Shown: positions 14,606-23,659 of the stretch, piece by piece
Position numbering within the stretch: the first letter of the stretch is position 1
Layout: the number at the start of each line of letters is the position of its first letter
From: Paraburkholderia dilworthii
GTDB lineage: Bacteria > Pseudomonadota > Gammaproteobacteria > Burkholderiales > Burkholderiaceae
NCBI RefSeq assembly: GCF_000472525.1
Contig: NZ_AWZT01000021.1
Coordinates: 69,462 to 113,634, forward strand
Direction of reading: 5' to 3'
DNA: 44,173 nucleotides
The notes under the pieces: generated by a model
The model's input: the letters and a program-made list of their open reading frames with translations, nothing else
The model's database searches: none
Told to the model about the DNA's origin: nothing
Translations under genes and position numbers: made by a program

Positions 14606-15580
14606 CTACGGCAATAGAACGGTCGAGCCCGTGGTCTTGCGCGCTTCGAGGTCCGCATGCGCCTGACCTACATCGGCGAGCGCGTAGCGCTGATTGATGT
14701 TCGTCTTGACCTTGCCCGAGACCAGCACATCGAATAGTTCGGCCGACATCGCCTCGTAGTCGCTGCGTTTGCCGATGTACGTGAACAACGTGGGGCGCGT
14801 GAAAAACAGCGAGCCGCGTCCGGCGAATTCGGATGAGTCGATCGGCGGCAGCGGTCCCGATGCATTGCCGAAGCTCACGAACATGCCGAGCGGCGCGAGG
14901 CAATCGAGCGAGCCGGCAAACGTGTCCTTACCGATGGAGTCGTACACCACAGGCACGCCCGCGCCGTTAGTGATCTCGCGCACGCGCTTCGTGAAGTTCT
15001 CGCGCGTATAGACGATGGCGTGATCGCAGCCGTGGGCCTTCGCGATCTGCGCTTTCTCGTCCGAGCCGACGGTGCCGATCACCGTCGCGCCGAGCGCCTT
15101 CGCCCACTGACAGACCAGCAAACCGACGCCGCCCGCTGCCGCCTGAATCAGAATCGTGTCGCCGGCCTTCACGCGATACGTGCGGCGCAGCAGATACTGA
15201 GCGGTCAGGCCTTGCAGCATCACAGAAGCGGCCTGTTCATCGCTCACCGCATCGGGCAACCTGATAACTTGCGCGGCCGGCAGCACGCGCTCCTGCGCAT
15301 ACGCGCCGGGCGGCCTCGCCACGTAGGCGACGCGGTCGCCCAGTTTCAGATCGTTCACGCCCGCACCGACCGCGGTGACTTCGCCGGCCGCTTCCATGCC
15401 GAGGCCGCCGGGCAGCGGCAGCGGATACAAGCCGGTGCGAAAGTACACGTCGATATAGTTGAGCCCGACCGCCGTCTGACGGACGCGAATTTCACCCGCG
15501 CCGGGGTCTCCAACGTCCACGTCGACCCATTTCATCACTTCGGGGCCACCGGTTTTATCGAATCGGATTGCTTTGACCAT
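14606..15580 (-). CDS. NADPH:quinone oxidoreductase (zinc-free MDR family)
   Basis: 324 residues, typical for the QOR branch of medium-chain dehydrogenases. The substrate domain has GLNYIDVYFRTGLYPLPLPG and GMEAAGEV. The Rossmann domain has AAAGGVGLLVCQWAKALGA with the nucleotide-binding glycines. The zinc-ligand cysteines of alcohol dehydrogenases are absent, as expected. It reduces quinones with NADPH in the cytoplasm. AAGGAG lies about seven bases before the ATG. It reads in the same direction as mgsA, 61 bp upstream. Confidence 0.92.
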   Translation of the reverse strand: MVKAIRFDKTGGPEVMKWVDVDVGDPGAGEIRVRQTAVGLNYIDVYFRTGLYPLPLPGGLGMEAAGEVTAVGAGVNDLKLGDRVAYVARPPGAYAQERVLPAAQVIRLPDAVSDEQAASVMLQGLTAQYLLRRTYRVKAGDTILIQAAAGGVGLLVCQWAKALGATVIGTVGSDEKAQIAKAHGCDHAIVYTRENFTKRVREITNGAGVPVVYDSIGKDTFAGSLDCLAPLGMFVSFGNASGPLPPIDSSEFAGRGSLFFTRPTLFTYIGKRSDYEAMSAELFDVLVSGKVKTNINQRYALADVGQAHADLEARKTTGSTVLLP

Positions 15581-15641
15581 TCGTGTCTCCTTGATGGAAT
15601 GCGGGCTGATTGTCTGGCCGATGAACTGAGCGGATGCAGTG

Positions 15642-16031
15642 TCAAACTTGCTGCGTGAGACGCAACGTGAGCACGTCGAGAACCATGCGCGCCGTCGAGA
15701 TATTGGTCGCGCACGGAATGTTGTGCACGTCGCATGCGCGCACGAGCGCGTTGATGTCCGGTTCGTGCGGTTGCGGCGTCATCGGATCGCGCAGAAAGAT
15801 CACCATGTCCACGCGCCCTTCCGCCAGTTGCGCGCCGATCTGCAGGTCGCCCCCATGCGGGCCCGACAGCATGCGCTCGACTGTCAGGCCGTGCGCTTCG
15901 CTAATGCGCCCGCCGGTCGTACCGGTCGCGATGACGTTGCAGCGCTTGAGCGTGTCGACGTATTCGCCGGCCAGTTTGACGATGTCGTCCTTCTTGTGAT
16001 CGTGCGCGATCAGCGCAATGCGGGTGGTCAT
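15642..16031 (-). CDS. mgsA: Methylglyoxal synthase
   Basis: 129 residues. MgsA converts dihydroxyacetone phosphate to methylglyoxal and phosphate, a glycolytic bypass used under phosphate limitation or sugar-phosphate stress. Visible family blocks are IALIAHDHKKDDIV, ATGTTGGRI (phosphate-binding loop), LSGPHGGDLQIGA with the catalytic aspartate, and the DPMTPQPHEPDINAL segment with the active-site histidine. The start has AGGAG nine bases upstream. It is slightly shorter than the E. coli protein (152) but complete at the conserved regions. Confidence 0.95.
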   Translation of the reverse strand: MTTRIALIAHDHKKDDIVKLAGEYVDTLKRCNVIATGTTGGRISEAHGLTVERMLSGPHGGDLQIGAQLAEGRVDMVIFLRDPMTPQPHEPDINALVRACDVHNIPCATNISTARMVLDVLTLRLTQQV

Positions 16032-16118
16032 GACGTAAGACTCCTGAACCGTTGTGATTGTCGTTGTTGTGATGTTGCTCTAAGTGCTGCCTCGACGCAC
16101 GTGCGCGAACGTATGCGT

Positions 16119-16898
16119 CTAGAACGTGCCCGGATAAGCGCCGCCGTCGATCAGCCAGTTCTGTCCGGTGATGTAACCCGCGTGGATGCTGCACAGAAAG
16201 GCACACGCGCGGCCGAATTCGTCGGGGTTGCCGAAGCGTCCGGCGGGAATCGTCTTCATGCGCTGCTCGCGGGCTTCCTCGATGGAAATGTTTTTCGATT
16301 TCGCTGTCGCCTGCATGGTGACGGCGATCCGGTCCGTGTCGAACATTCCCGGCAACAGGTTATTGATCGTGACGCCGGTGGGCGCCATCTTGCGCGCGAG
16401 ACCCGCGACAAAGCCGGTCAGTCCCGAACGCGCGCCGTTCGACAGGCCGAGCACGTCGATAGGCGCCTTCACCGCTGAACTCGTGATGTTGACGATGCGC
16501 CCATAGCCGCGCGCGCTCATCGAGTCGATGGTCGCGCGGATCAGTTCGATCGGCGTGAGCATGTTGCTTTCGAGCGCGCGAATCCAGTCGTCGTGCGTGA
16601 AGTCGCGGAAGTCGCCCGGCGGCGGGCCGCCCGCGTTGTTCACGAGGATGTCCGGCTGCGGACAGGCTGCGAGCGCCGCGGCGCGGCCTTCGGGCGTGGT
16701 GATGTCGCATGCGACCGTCTTCACCTCGACGCCGCTTTGCCGGCGAATCGCGGCCGCCGTCGCCTCGAGCGTTTCGACGGTGCGCGCGACTATCGTCAGG
16801 TTGACGCCTTCGGCTGCGAGCGCTTCGGCGCAACCACGTCCCAAACCCTTGCTCGCCGCGCAAACGAGCGCCGCGCGTCCTGCGATTCCCATGTCCAT
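16119..16898 (-). CDS. Atypical short-chain dehydrogenase/reductase-like protein
   Basis: 259 residues with a Rossmann fold. The cofactor loop is CAASKGLGRGCAEALA (normally TGxxxGIG) and the structural motif LVNNAGG is intact. At the place of the catalytic YxxxK, the alignment of SNGARSGLTGF with the usual YSASKAALxGF gives Ser for Tyr and Arg for Lys. This matches a known SDR-like subgroup that lacks a perfect catalytic tetrad. Substrate is unknown. GAGGAG nine bases before the ATG at 16898 fixes the start; the longer frame to 17060 runs into the upp promoter region. It is divergent to upp. Confidence 0.85.
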   Translation of the reverse strand: MDMGIAGRAALVCAASKGLGRGCAEALAAEGVNLTIVARTVETLEATAAAIRRQSGVEVKTVACDITTPEGRAAALAACPQPDILVNNAGGPPPGDFRDFTHDDWIRALESNMLTPIELIRATIDSMSARGYGRIVNITSSAVKAPIDVLGLSNGARSGLTGFVAGLARKMAPTGVTINNLLPGMFDTDRIAVTMQATAKSKNISIEEAREQRMKTIPAGRFGNPDEFGRACAFLCSIHAGYITGQNWLIDGGAYPGTF

Positions 16899-17146
16899 GT
16901 GTGCGTTCTCCTCGCTGGTGTCTTGCCCGATGGTTGCAAAGTTTCCCCCGATTCTAGAAGAATCGGTGCCTGACTGTGCCGGGCTGCTGCAATCTCCGGT
17001 ATCTTCGGGTGGCACTCTTTCGGTAAACTTGCGCGGTGGCGCGTGCGCCGGTCGTCGCAAGCTGATTGCGCCGGCCGTGCAGCGCGCCGAACCGATCCCC
17101 GAATCGGCCCCGAATCGACCTTTTAGCCGCCGCTCGCGCCCCCGCC

Positions 17147-17797
17147 ATGACTCAGGACAGCCGTTTCCCCAATCTTTTCATCCTCGATCACCCGCTGATC
17201 CAGCACAAGCTGTCGCACATGCGCGACCGGGACACGTCCACGCGCACGTTCCGCGAACTGCTGCGCGAGATCACGCTGCTGATGGGCTATGAAATCACGC
17301 GCAACCTGCCGATGACCACACGGCGTCTGAGCACGCCGCTCGTCGAGATCGACGCGCCGGTGATCGCCGGCAAGAAGCTCGCGATCGTGCCGGTGCTGCG
17401 GGCCGGCATCGGCATGTCGGACGGCTTGCTGGAACTCGTGCCGTCGGCGCGCGTGGGCCACATCGGCGTGTATCGCGCGGAAGATCACCGGCCGGTCGAA
17501 TATCTGGTGCGCCTGCCCGATCTCGAAGACCGCGTGTTTATTCTCTGCGATCCGATGGTCGCGACCGGCTACTCGGCCGTGCATGCAGTCGACGTGCTCA
17601 AGCGCCGCAACGTGGCGGGCGAAAACATCCTGTTCCTCGCGCTCGTCGCCGCGCCTGAAGGCGTGCAGGTGTTCCAGGACGCGCATCCGGACGTGAAGCT
17701 TTTCGTTGCATCGCTCGATTCGCATCTGAACGAGCACGCGTACATCGTGCCGGGCTTGGGCGACGCGGGCGACCGGTTGTTCGGGACCAAGAACTGA
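17147..17797 (+). CDS. upp: Uracil phosphoribosyltransferase
   Basis: 216 residues. Upp makes UMP from uracil and PRPP in pyrimidine salvage. Motifs seen are HPLIQHKLSHMRDRDTSTRTF at the N-terminus, KLAIVPVLRAGIGMSDGLL, the PRPP loop LCDPMVATGYSA (ATGGS in many relatives) and the C-terminal YIVPGLGDAGDRLFGT that recognises uracil. The ATG at 17147 gives the standard family N-terminus; the longer frame from 17066 adds 27 unrelated residues. It is divergent from the SDR gene with about 250 bp between starts. Confidence 0.97.
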   Translation: MTQDSRFPNLFILDHPLIQHKLSHMRDRDTSTRTFRELLREITLLMGYEITRNLPMTTRRLSTPLVEIDAPVIAGKKLAIVPVLRAGIGMSDGLLELVPSARVGHIGVYRAEDHRPVEYLVRLPDLEDRVFILCDPMVATGYSAVHAVDVLKRRNVAGENILFLALVAAPEGVQVFQDAHPDVKLFVASLDSHLNEHAYIVPGLGDAGDRLFGTKN

Positions 17798-18253
17798 GGT
17801 CGGCAAAAGGGGCCGGCGGCCTTGGATGCCGACGCTGAACGCCGCGCACGCGCACTTTCCGTGCAGTCCACACCAATGTCTGCCTCTGCCGCCCCCTCGC
17901 GCCGTGATAAAATTCGAATCCACTTAAAGGGCAGCCCCGCTTGCGGCAACTTGAGGCTCGTCGCGCGTTCCGGCGGCCCCTGCACGCTGGGCGGGCAAGC
18001 TAGCGTGGGATTCGCCGTACGTGAGCCGCACCGCCTCTGCCGAGGGCGCTGCGGCGCTGTTTAGTTCGCTGCAGCGTTGTGTAACTCGCTATCTAGCCGG
18101 CCCGCAGGCCGCGCGCGGCGCGACGAGGCTAAACCGGCCAGGCGCGAATTTGACATCGAGGCGCAAGACCGCAAGCACACGCGCAAGCGCCCGGAATCGC
18201 AACGACAATTGCACAATGCGTGCGCCCCGCTGGCGCGCGCGACGGAGAAAGGT
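17798..18253. other. Gene-free stretch between upp and yebC
   Basis: About 456 bp. A GC-rich imperfect hairpin (AAGGGGCC, GGC, GGCCTT) lies at about 17806-17824 just after upp and may end its transcript. The rest shows no supported gene; long frames in it do not resemble proteins. The yebC promoter is probably in the second half. Confidence 0.4.
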
Positions 18254-18982
18254 ATGGCGGGTCATTCGAAATGGGCCAACATCAAGCATAAGAAAGCAGC
18301 GGCCGACGCCAAGCGCGGCAAGGTCTGGACGCGGCTCATCAAGGAAATTCAGGTCGCGGCACGCATGGGCGGCGGCGACATCGACTCGAACCCGCGCCTG
18401 CGGCTCGCCGTCGAAAAGGCGTACGACGCCAACATGCCGAAAGACAACGTCAACCGCGCGATCCAGCGCGGCGTGGGCGGCGTCGACGGCGCGAACTACG
18501 AGGAAATCCGCTACGAAGGCTACGGCATCGGCGGTGCGGCGGTGATCGTCGACACCATGACCGACAACCGTACCCGCACAGTGGCGGAAGTGCGTCACGC
18601 GTTCTCGAAGAACGGCGGCAACATGGGCACGGACGGCTCGGTGTCGTTCATGTTCGATCACGTCGGTCAGTTCCTGTTTGCGCCGGGCACGCCCGAAGAC
18701 AAGCTGATGGAAGCCGCGCTCGAGGCCGGCGCCGACGACGTGCTCACGAACGAAGACGGTAGTATTGAAGTGCTGTGCCCGCCGAACGATTTACCGAAGG
18801 TGAAAGCCGCGCTCGAAGCCGCGGGCTTCAAGGCGGAAGTGGCCGAGGTCACGATGAAACCTCAGACGGAAGTCGAGTTCACCGGCGAAGACGCCGTGAA
18901 AATGCAGAAGCTGCTCGACGCTCTGGAAAATCTGGACGACGTGCAGGAAGTCTATACAAACGCCGCGATCGCCGACGAATGA
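18254..18982 (+). CDS. YebC/PmpR family regulatory protein
   Basis: 242 residues. The N-terminus MAGHSKWANIKHKKAAADA is the family signature, followed by the RNPRLRLAVEKA-like segment and GGNMGTDGSVSFMFDH. YebC proteins are three-domain cytoplasmic proteins first described as DNA-binding regulators and more recently linked to translation through difficult stretches such as polyproline. GGAG is six bases before the ATG at 18254. The longer frame from 18077 is not supported. Confidence 0.95.
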   Translation: MAGHSKWANIKHKKAAADAKRGKVWTRLIKEIQVAARMGGGDIDSNPRLRLAVEKAYDANMPKDNVNRAIQRGVGGVDGANYEEIRYEGYGIGGAAVIVDTMTDNRTRTVAEVRHAFSKNGGNMGTDGSVSFMFDHVGQFLFAPGTPEDKLMEAALEAGADDVLTNEDGSIEVLCPPNDLPKVKAALEAAGFKAEVAEVTMKPQTEVEFTGEDAVKMQKLLDALENLDDVQEVYTNAAIADE

Positions 18983-19297
18983 GCGTGCTCAGGCAGCGCA
19001 TGGGGCTCCGGTTCGGTTTGACGGGACCTGAGGCTCGCACCGCGCTGCCGGCAGGCTCCCGCGTTGTTGCCTTAGCTGTCTGTTACCGCTTTTTTGCGGT
19101 TCGTTGCCGCTGAACGGGCGTTTTGAACGTAGGTGCAGGATTGCGCGCGCTGGGCCATCGCCACTAGGGTTAGTCGCGGGTTTGCCCCACAGGCTTCTTC
19201 GTCGGCGTAGGCTAACCCGGCGCGAATCTCGCTATTTATTGCACGGCTGAGCCTCCCGCTTCAGCCGTTTATGGTTTTTAAAGTCTCGGGGATTCAC
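18983..19297. other. Gene-free stretch between yebC and purD
   Basis: 315 bp. It contains a short hairpin ACCGC-TTTTTT-GCGGT at about 19086-19101 that may end the yebC transcript on the plus strand, although the T run is in the loop and not after the stem. No gene was recognised. Confidence 0.4.
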
Positions 19298-20608
19298 ATG
19301 AAGTTACTCGTCGTCGGTTCCGGCGGTCGCGAACATGCGCTCGCATGGAAGCTCGCGCAGTCGCCGCGGGTCCAGCTCGTCTACGTGGCGCCTGGCAACG
19401 GCGGCACCGCTCAGGACGAGCGTCTGCGCAACGTCGACATCACCGAGCCGGCCGCGCTCGCCGATTTCGTCGAAAAAGAACAGATCGCGTTCACGCTGGT
19501 CGGCCCGGAAGCGCCGCTCGCGGCAGGCATCGTCAATCTGTTCCGCTCGCGCGGTCTGAAGATTTTCGGGCCGACGAAGGAAGCCGCCCAGTTGGAAAGC
19601 TCGAAAGACTTCGCGAAGGCGTTCATGAAGCGCCACGCGATCCCGACAGCCGAGTACGAAACCTTTGCCGACGTCGCCGCCGCACACGCGTATCTCGACG
19701 CGAAGGGCGCGCCCATCGTCATCAAGGCCGACGGCCTCGCCGCCGGCAAGGGCGTCGTTGTCGCTCAGACGCTGGAAGAAGCGCACGCCGCAGTCGACAT
19801 GATGCTGTCGGACAACAAGCTGGGCGACGCGGGCGCGCGCGTCGTGATCGAAGAGTTCCTGGCCGGCGAGGAAGCCAGCTTCATCGTGATGGTCGACGGC
19901 AAGCATGTATTGCCGCTCGCGTCGAGCCAGGACCACAAGCGTTTGCTCGACGGCGACCAGGGCCCGAACACCGGCGGCATGGGCGCATATTCGCCGGCGC
20001 CCATCGTCACGCCGCAATTGCACGCGCGCGTGATGCGCGAAATCATCCTGCCGACGGTGCGCGGCATGGAGAAGGAAGGCATCCGCTACACCGGCTTTCT
20101 GTATGCCGGCCTGATGATCGACGCGCAAGGCAACCCGAAGACGCTCGAGTTCAACTGCCGCATGGGCGACCCCGAAACGCAGCCGATCATGGCGCGTCTG
20201 AAGGGCGACTATTCGAAAGTGGTCGAGCAGGCCATCGCCGGCACGCTGGATACGGTCGAGCTGGAGTGGGACCGCCGCACCGCGCTCGGCGTGGTGCTCG
20301 CCGCGCACAACTATCCGGATACGCCGCGCAAAGCCGACCGCATCAACGACATTCCCGCCGAAACCGCGGATTCGGTCACCTTCCACGCGGGCACCACGCT
20401 CACGGACGGCAAGCTGGTCACCTCGGGCGGCCGCGTGCTGTGTGTGGTCGGTCTGGCCGATTCGGTGCGCAGCGCGCAGTCGGTCGCGTATGAAACGATC
20501 AACCAGATTTCGTTCGACGGCATGCAGTACCGGCGCGACATCGGCTATCGCGCGCTCAACCGCAAGCACGACGCTAAACCCGACGCCAGGACCGAAAGCA
20601 AGCACTGA
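19298..20608 (+). CDS. purD: Phosphoribosylamine-glycine ligase
   Basis: 436 residues. PurD catalyses the second step of purine synthesis, joining glycine to phosphoribosylamine with ATP. The N-terminal LLVVGSGGREHALAWKLAQ loop, the ATP-grasp region with KADGLAAGKGVVVA, and SQDHKRLLDGDQGPNTGGMG are family hallmarks. The ATG at 19298 gives the standard N-terminus; an in-frame ATG at 19271 would add nine residues. It is followed by 348 bp without a gene, then hemF. Confidence 0.98.
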   Translation: MKLLVVGSGGREHALAWKLAQSPRVQLVYVAPGNGGTAQDERLRNVDITEPAALADFVEKEQIAFTLVGPEAPLAAGIVNLFRSRGLKIFGPTKEAAQLESSKDFAKAFMKRHAIPTAEYETFADVAAAHAYLDAKGAPIVIKADGLAAGKGVVVAQTLEEAHAAVDMMLSDNKLGDAGARVVIEEFLAGEEASFIVMVDGKHVLPLASSQDHKRLLDGDQGPNTGGMGAYSPAPIVTPQLHARVMREIILPTVRGMEKEGIRYTGFLYAGLMIDAQGNPKTLEFNCRMGDPETQPIMARLKGDYSKVVEQAIAGTLDTVELEWDRRTALGVVLAAHNYPDTPRKADRINDIPAETADSVTFHAGTTLTDGKLVTSGGRVLCVVGLADSVRSAQSVAYETINQISFDGMQYRRDIGYRALNRKHDAKPDARTESKH

Positions 20609-20956
20609 GTCGCGAGGCCAGGCCGCCCGCGTGCGGCGCCAACGGCGCTACACTGCGGGTTTGCAAAGGCGCTTGCCCGTGCGCGCCGCCATTGGCGTCA
20701 TGGCGAAGTGCGGCGCGACGCATCGGCTTCGAAGTTTGCGCCTCGTTGCCCCACCGAACGCGGTGCCACCAGACCCCGGTGTGAGTGGCGCCAATCGGGC
20801 GAATGGTGCGAATGGTGCAATTGGCCGGGCAACCGACACCGTCCGTGCAGCGCTCTGCAACCGAATGGCCGCGCCTTCGGCGGCATCTCCGAAACACAGC
20901 GCGGCGCTTCGCGACGAACCCGCGGCACCGACGTGCCGCCTTCAGCACCTGCATTG
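20609..20956. other. Gene-free stretch between purD and hemF
   Basis: 348 bp. It includes a small degenerate repeat near 20,795-20,830 in which GAATGGTGC recurs. Frames through it are continuous with hemF upstream of its ATG but do not look like protein. No RNA gene was recognised. Confidence 0.35.
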
Positions 20957-21880
20957 ATGACCGATTCGAGCTACGACGCACAAGCCGTGCGCACCTGGCT
21001 GCAAGGCCTGCAAACACAAATCGCGGACACGCTCGGCGCGTTCGACGGCAAGCCCTTCGCCACCGACGCATGGCAGCGCACGCCCGGCGAAAAGCTGCGC
21101 GGCGGCGGCTGCACGCGCATTCTCGAAGACGGCAACTTTTTCGAGCGTGCCGGCATCGGCTTTTCGGACGTCGCGGGCGATGCGCTGCCGGGCTCCGCGA
21201 GCGCGGCGCGTCCTCAACTGGCGGGGCGTGGCTTCGAGGCGATGGGGGTGTCGCTCGTGCTGCATCCGCACAATCCGCACTGCCCGACCGTGCATATGAA
21301 CGTGCGCCTGCTGGTTGCGACCAAGCCCGGTGAAGAGCCGGTGTTCTGGTTCGGCGGCGGCATGGATCTGACGCCGTACTACGGCTACGAGGACGACGCG
21401 CAGCACTTTCATCGCACCTGCCGCGATGCGCTCGAGCCTTATGGCGCGGACCTGTACCCGAGTTTCAAGCGCTGGTGCGACGACTATTTCTTCCTCAAGC
21501 ACAGGAACGAACCGCGCGGCATCGGCGGGATTTTTTTCGACGATTACTCGGCGCCGGGCTTCGATCAATCGTTCGCGATGCTCAGAAGCGTGGGCGAAGG
21601 ATTCCTCAAGGCGTACCTGCCAATCATCGAAAAGCGCCGCAACATTCCGTACGGCCAGGCCGAGCGCGATTTCCAGGCTTACCGGCGCGGGCGCTATGTC
21701 GAGTTCAATCTGGTCTTCGACCGTGGCACACTGTTTGGGCTGCAGAGCGGCGGACGCACCGAATCGATTCTGATGTCGATGCCGCCTGTGGTGAACTGGC
21801 GCTACAACTGGCATCCCGAACCCGGCACGCCGGAAGCGCGCCTTTACAGCGATTTTCTCGTGCCGCGCGAGTGGGTGTGA
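20957..21880 (+). CDS. hemF: Oxygen-dependent coproporphyrinogen-III oxidase
   Basis: 307 residues, the normal length. HemF oxidatively decarboxylates coproporphyrinogen III to protoporphyrinogen IX with oxygen during heme synthesis. Characteristic blocks are DGNFFERAGIGFSDV, HPHNPHCPTVHMNVR, WFGGGMDLTPYYGYEDD and EPRGIGGIFFDDY. The ATG at 20957 was preferred because residues encoded before it in the longer frame from 20708 have no family counterpart. It is 37 bp ahead of nadD and probably co-transcribed. Confidence 0.97.
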   Translation: MTDSSYDAQAVRTWLQGLQTQIADTLGAFDGKPFATDAWQRTPGEKLRGGGCTRILEDGNFFERAGIGFSDVAGDALPGSASAARPQLAGRGFEAMGVSLVLHPHNPHCPTVHMNVRLLVATKPGEEPVFWFGGGMDLTPYYGYEDDAQHFHRTCRDALEPYGADLYPSFKRWCDDYFFLKHRNEPRGIGGIFFDDYSAPGFDQSFAMLRSVGEGFLKAYLPIIEKRRNIPYGQAERDFQAYRRGRYVEFNLVFDRGTLFGLQSGGRTESILMSMPPVVNWRYNWHPEPGTPEARLYSDFLVPREWV

Positions 21881-21917
21881 GCGCTCCGGAATCCCGGAGG
21901 CCAGCACTGCCCAGCAC

Positions 21918-22661
21918 GTGGCTACGACAAAGGATCTTCATCTGAAGCCGAACGATCATCCCGTTGCGCTGCCTCGCCGGATCGGTTTGCTCGGCGGCAC
22001 TTTCGATCCGATCCACGACGGCCACCTCGCGCTCGCGCGGCGTTTCGCCGACGTGCTGCAACTGACCGAGCTCGTGCTGCTGCCAGCCGGGCAGCCCTGG
22101 CAGAAAGCGGACGTATCGCCCGCCGTGCATCGCCTCGCCATGACACGCGCGGCGGCTGGCCAACTGAAACTGCCGGGCGCGACCGTGCGAGTGGCGACCG
22201 ACGAGATCGAGCACGAAGGCCCGACTTACACCGTCGACACGTTGCAACGCTGGCGCGAACGGGAAGGCGAGAACGCATCCATTGCATTGCTGATCGGCGC
22301 GGATCAACTGGTGCATCTCGACACATGGCGCGACTGGCGGCGCCTGTTCGAGTTCGCGCACATTTGCGCGGCCACGCGGCCCGGTTTCGATCTCGCGTCG
22401 ATTCCGCCCGCAGTCGCGAAAGAAATCGACGCGCGCCGCGCCCGCGCCGACGTTCTGCAAGCCACACCTTGCGGCCACTTGCTGATCGACACGACGCTTG
22501 CGTTCAACGTCTCGGCCACCGACATTCGCGCGCATCTGCGTGAACAGGTGAGCCAGCGGCTTGCCCATGTGGGCGACGAACAGCAACAGGGCATGGCCGC
22601 AAGCCACGTCCCCACCGCGGTGTGGGACTATATTCTTCAACATCATCTGTACCACCGGTAA
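21918..22661 (+). CDS. nadD: Nicotinate-nucleotide adenylyltransferase
   Basis: 247 residues from a GTG start. NadD makes nicotinic acid adenine dinucleotide from NaMN and ATP. The nucleotidyltransferase signature GLLGGTFDPIHDGHLALA (H-x-G-H) is near residue 30 and the second motif SATDIRAHL is near the end. No ATG lies upstream in frame and about 20 extra residues precede the core, so the GTG at 21918 is the best start but not certain. It heads the conserved run nadD, rsfS, rlmH, maf, rng. Confidence 0.95.
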   Translation: MATTKDLHLKPNDHPVALPRRIGLLGGTFDPIHDGHLALARRFADVLQLTELVLLPAGQPWQKADVSPAVHRLAMTRAAAGQLKLPGATVRVATDEIEHEGPTYTVDTLQRWREREGENASIALLIGADQLVHLDTWRDWRRLFEFAHICAATRPGFDLASIPPAVAKEIDARRARADVLQATPCGHLLIDTTLAFNVSATDIRAHLREQVSQRLAHVGDEQQQGMAASHVPTAVWDYILQHHLYHR

Positions 22662-22665
22662 CCTC

Positions 22666-23121
22666 ATGGATATTCGCAAACTGCAACGCGTGATCGTCGA
22701 CGCTCTCGAAGACGTCAAAGCGCAAGACATCAAGGTGTTCAACACCAGCCACCTGACCGCGCTGTTCGATCGCGTGATCGTCGCGAGCGGCACCTCGAAC
22801 CGGCAAACCAAGGCGCTCGCCTCGAGCGTGCGCGAGGGCGTAAAGGAAGCCGGCGGCGACATCATCAGCACCGAGGGCGAGGACATCGGCGAATGGGTGC
22901 TGGTCGATTGCGGCGACGCAATCGTCCACATCCTGCAACCGGCGCTGCGCCAGTACTACAACCTCGAGGAAATCTGGGGCGACAAGCCGGTGCGTCTCAA
23001 GCTGTCCACGCCCGATCCGTTCGGCGGCGCGCGTTCGAGCGAGCCCGACGAAGAGGAAGAAGACGAAGAGGCGCCTGCTGCGAAAAAGCCCGCGCGCAAG
23101 ACGGCCGCGCGCCGCAAGTGA
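22666..23121 (+). CDS. rsfS: Ribosomal silencing factor RsfS
   Basis: 151 residues. RsfS binds uL14 on the large subunit and blocks subunit joining when nutrients are short. The DUF143 fold is recognised from DVKAQDIKVFNTSHLT, FDRVIVASGTSNRQ, EGEDIGEWVLVDCGDAIVHI and YYNLEEIWGD. A charged tail follows: an acidic EEEEDEE run and then a Lys/Ala/Arg-rich end not needed for the fold. It starts four bases after nadD stops. Confidence 0.95.
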   Translation: MDIRKLQRVIVDALEDVKAQDIKVFNTSHLTALFDRVIVASGTSNRQTKALASSVREGVKEAGGDIISTEGEDIGEWVLVDCGDAIVHILQPALRQYYNLEEIWGDKPVRLKLSTPDPFGGARSSEPDEEEEDEEAPAAKKPARKTAARRK

Positions 23122-23188
23122 GCGGGCTTTGATTCGCTCGCTCCAGCCGCTTCACAGTGGAATTGCGCGAGCGGCGCTCTAAAGCACG

Positions 23189-23659
23189 ATGAAACTGCAC
23201 ATCCTCGCCGTCGGCCACAAGATGCCCGACTGGATCGCTGTCGGCTTCGACGAATACGCGAAGCGCATGCCGCCCGAGTTGCGTATCGAACTGCGCGAGA
23301 TCAAGCCCGAGCAGCGGTCATCGGGCCGTCCGGCGGAGAGCGTAATGGCCGCCGAGCGGCTTAAGATCGAAGCCGCGTTGCCGAAGAACGCGCGCATTGT
23401 CGCGCTCGACGAACGCGGCAAGGACTGGACCACGATGCAGCTTGCCGGCGCCCTGCCCGGCTGGCAGCAGGACGGCCGCGACATTGCGTTTCTGATCGGC
23501 GGCGCCGACGGGCTCGACCCCGAACTGAAGGCGCGTGCCGACATGATGCTGCGCGTCTCGAGCCTCACGTTGCCGCACGCGATGGTGCGCGTGCTGCTTG
23601 CCGAACAGCTTTACCGCGCGTGGACCATCACGCAAAATCACCCCTATCATCGCGCGTGA
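23189..23659 (+). CDS. rlmH: 23S rRNA pseudouridine-1915 N3-methyltransferase
   Basis: 156 residues, the exact family size. RlmH is a SPOUT methyltransferase that modifies pseudouridine 1915 on assembled 70S ribosomes. The AdoMet knot region is FLIGGADGLDPELKARAD and the C-terminal HAMVRVLLAEQLYRAWTI with NHPYHRA end is diagnostic. It begins 67 bp after rsfS, and the two act on the same particle. Confidence 0.97.
   Translation: MKLHILAVGHKMPDWIAVGFDEYAKRMPPELRIELREIKPEQRSSGRPAESVMAAERLKIEAALPKNARIVALDERGKDWTTMQLAGALPGWQQDGRDIAFLIGGADGLDPELKARADMMLRVSSLTLPHAMVRVLLAEQLYRAWTITQNHPYHRA

Noticed and set aside
19304..20605. 433-codon minus-strand frame opposite purD
   Set aside because: PurD is unmistakable on the plus strand; this mirror frame shows no domain.
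20795..20830. Recurring GAATGGTGC before hemF as a CRISPR-like or regulatory repeat
   Set aside because: Only two or three short degenerate copies with no spacers; no array structure.
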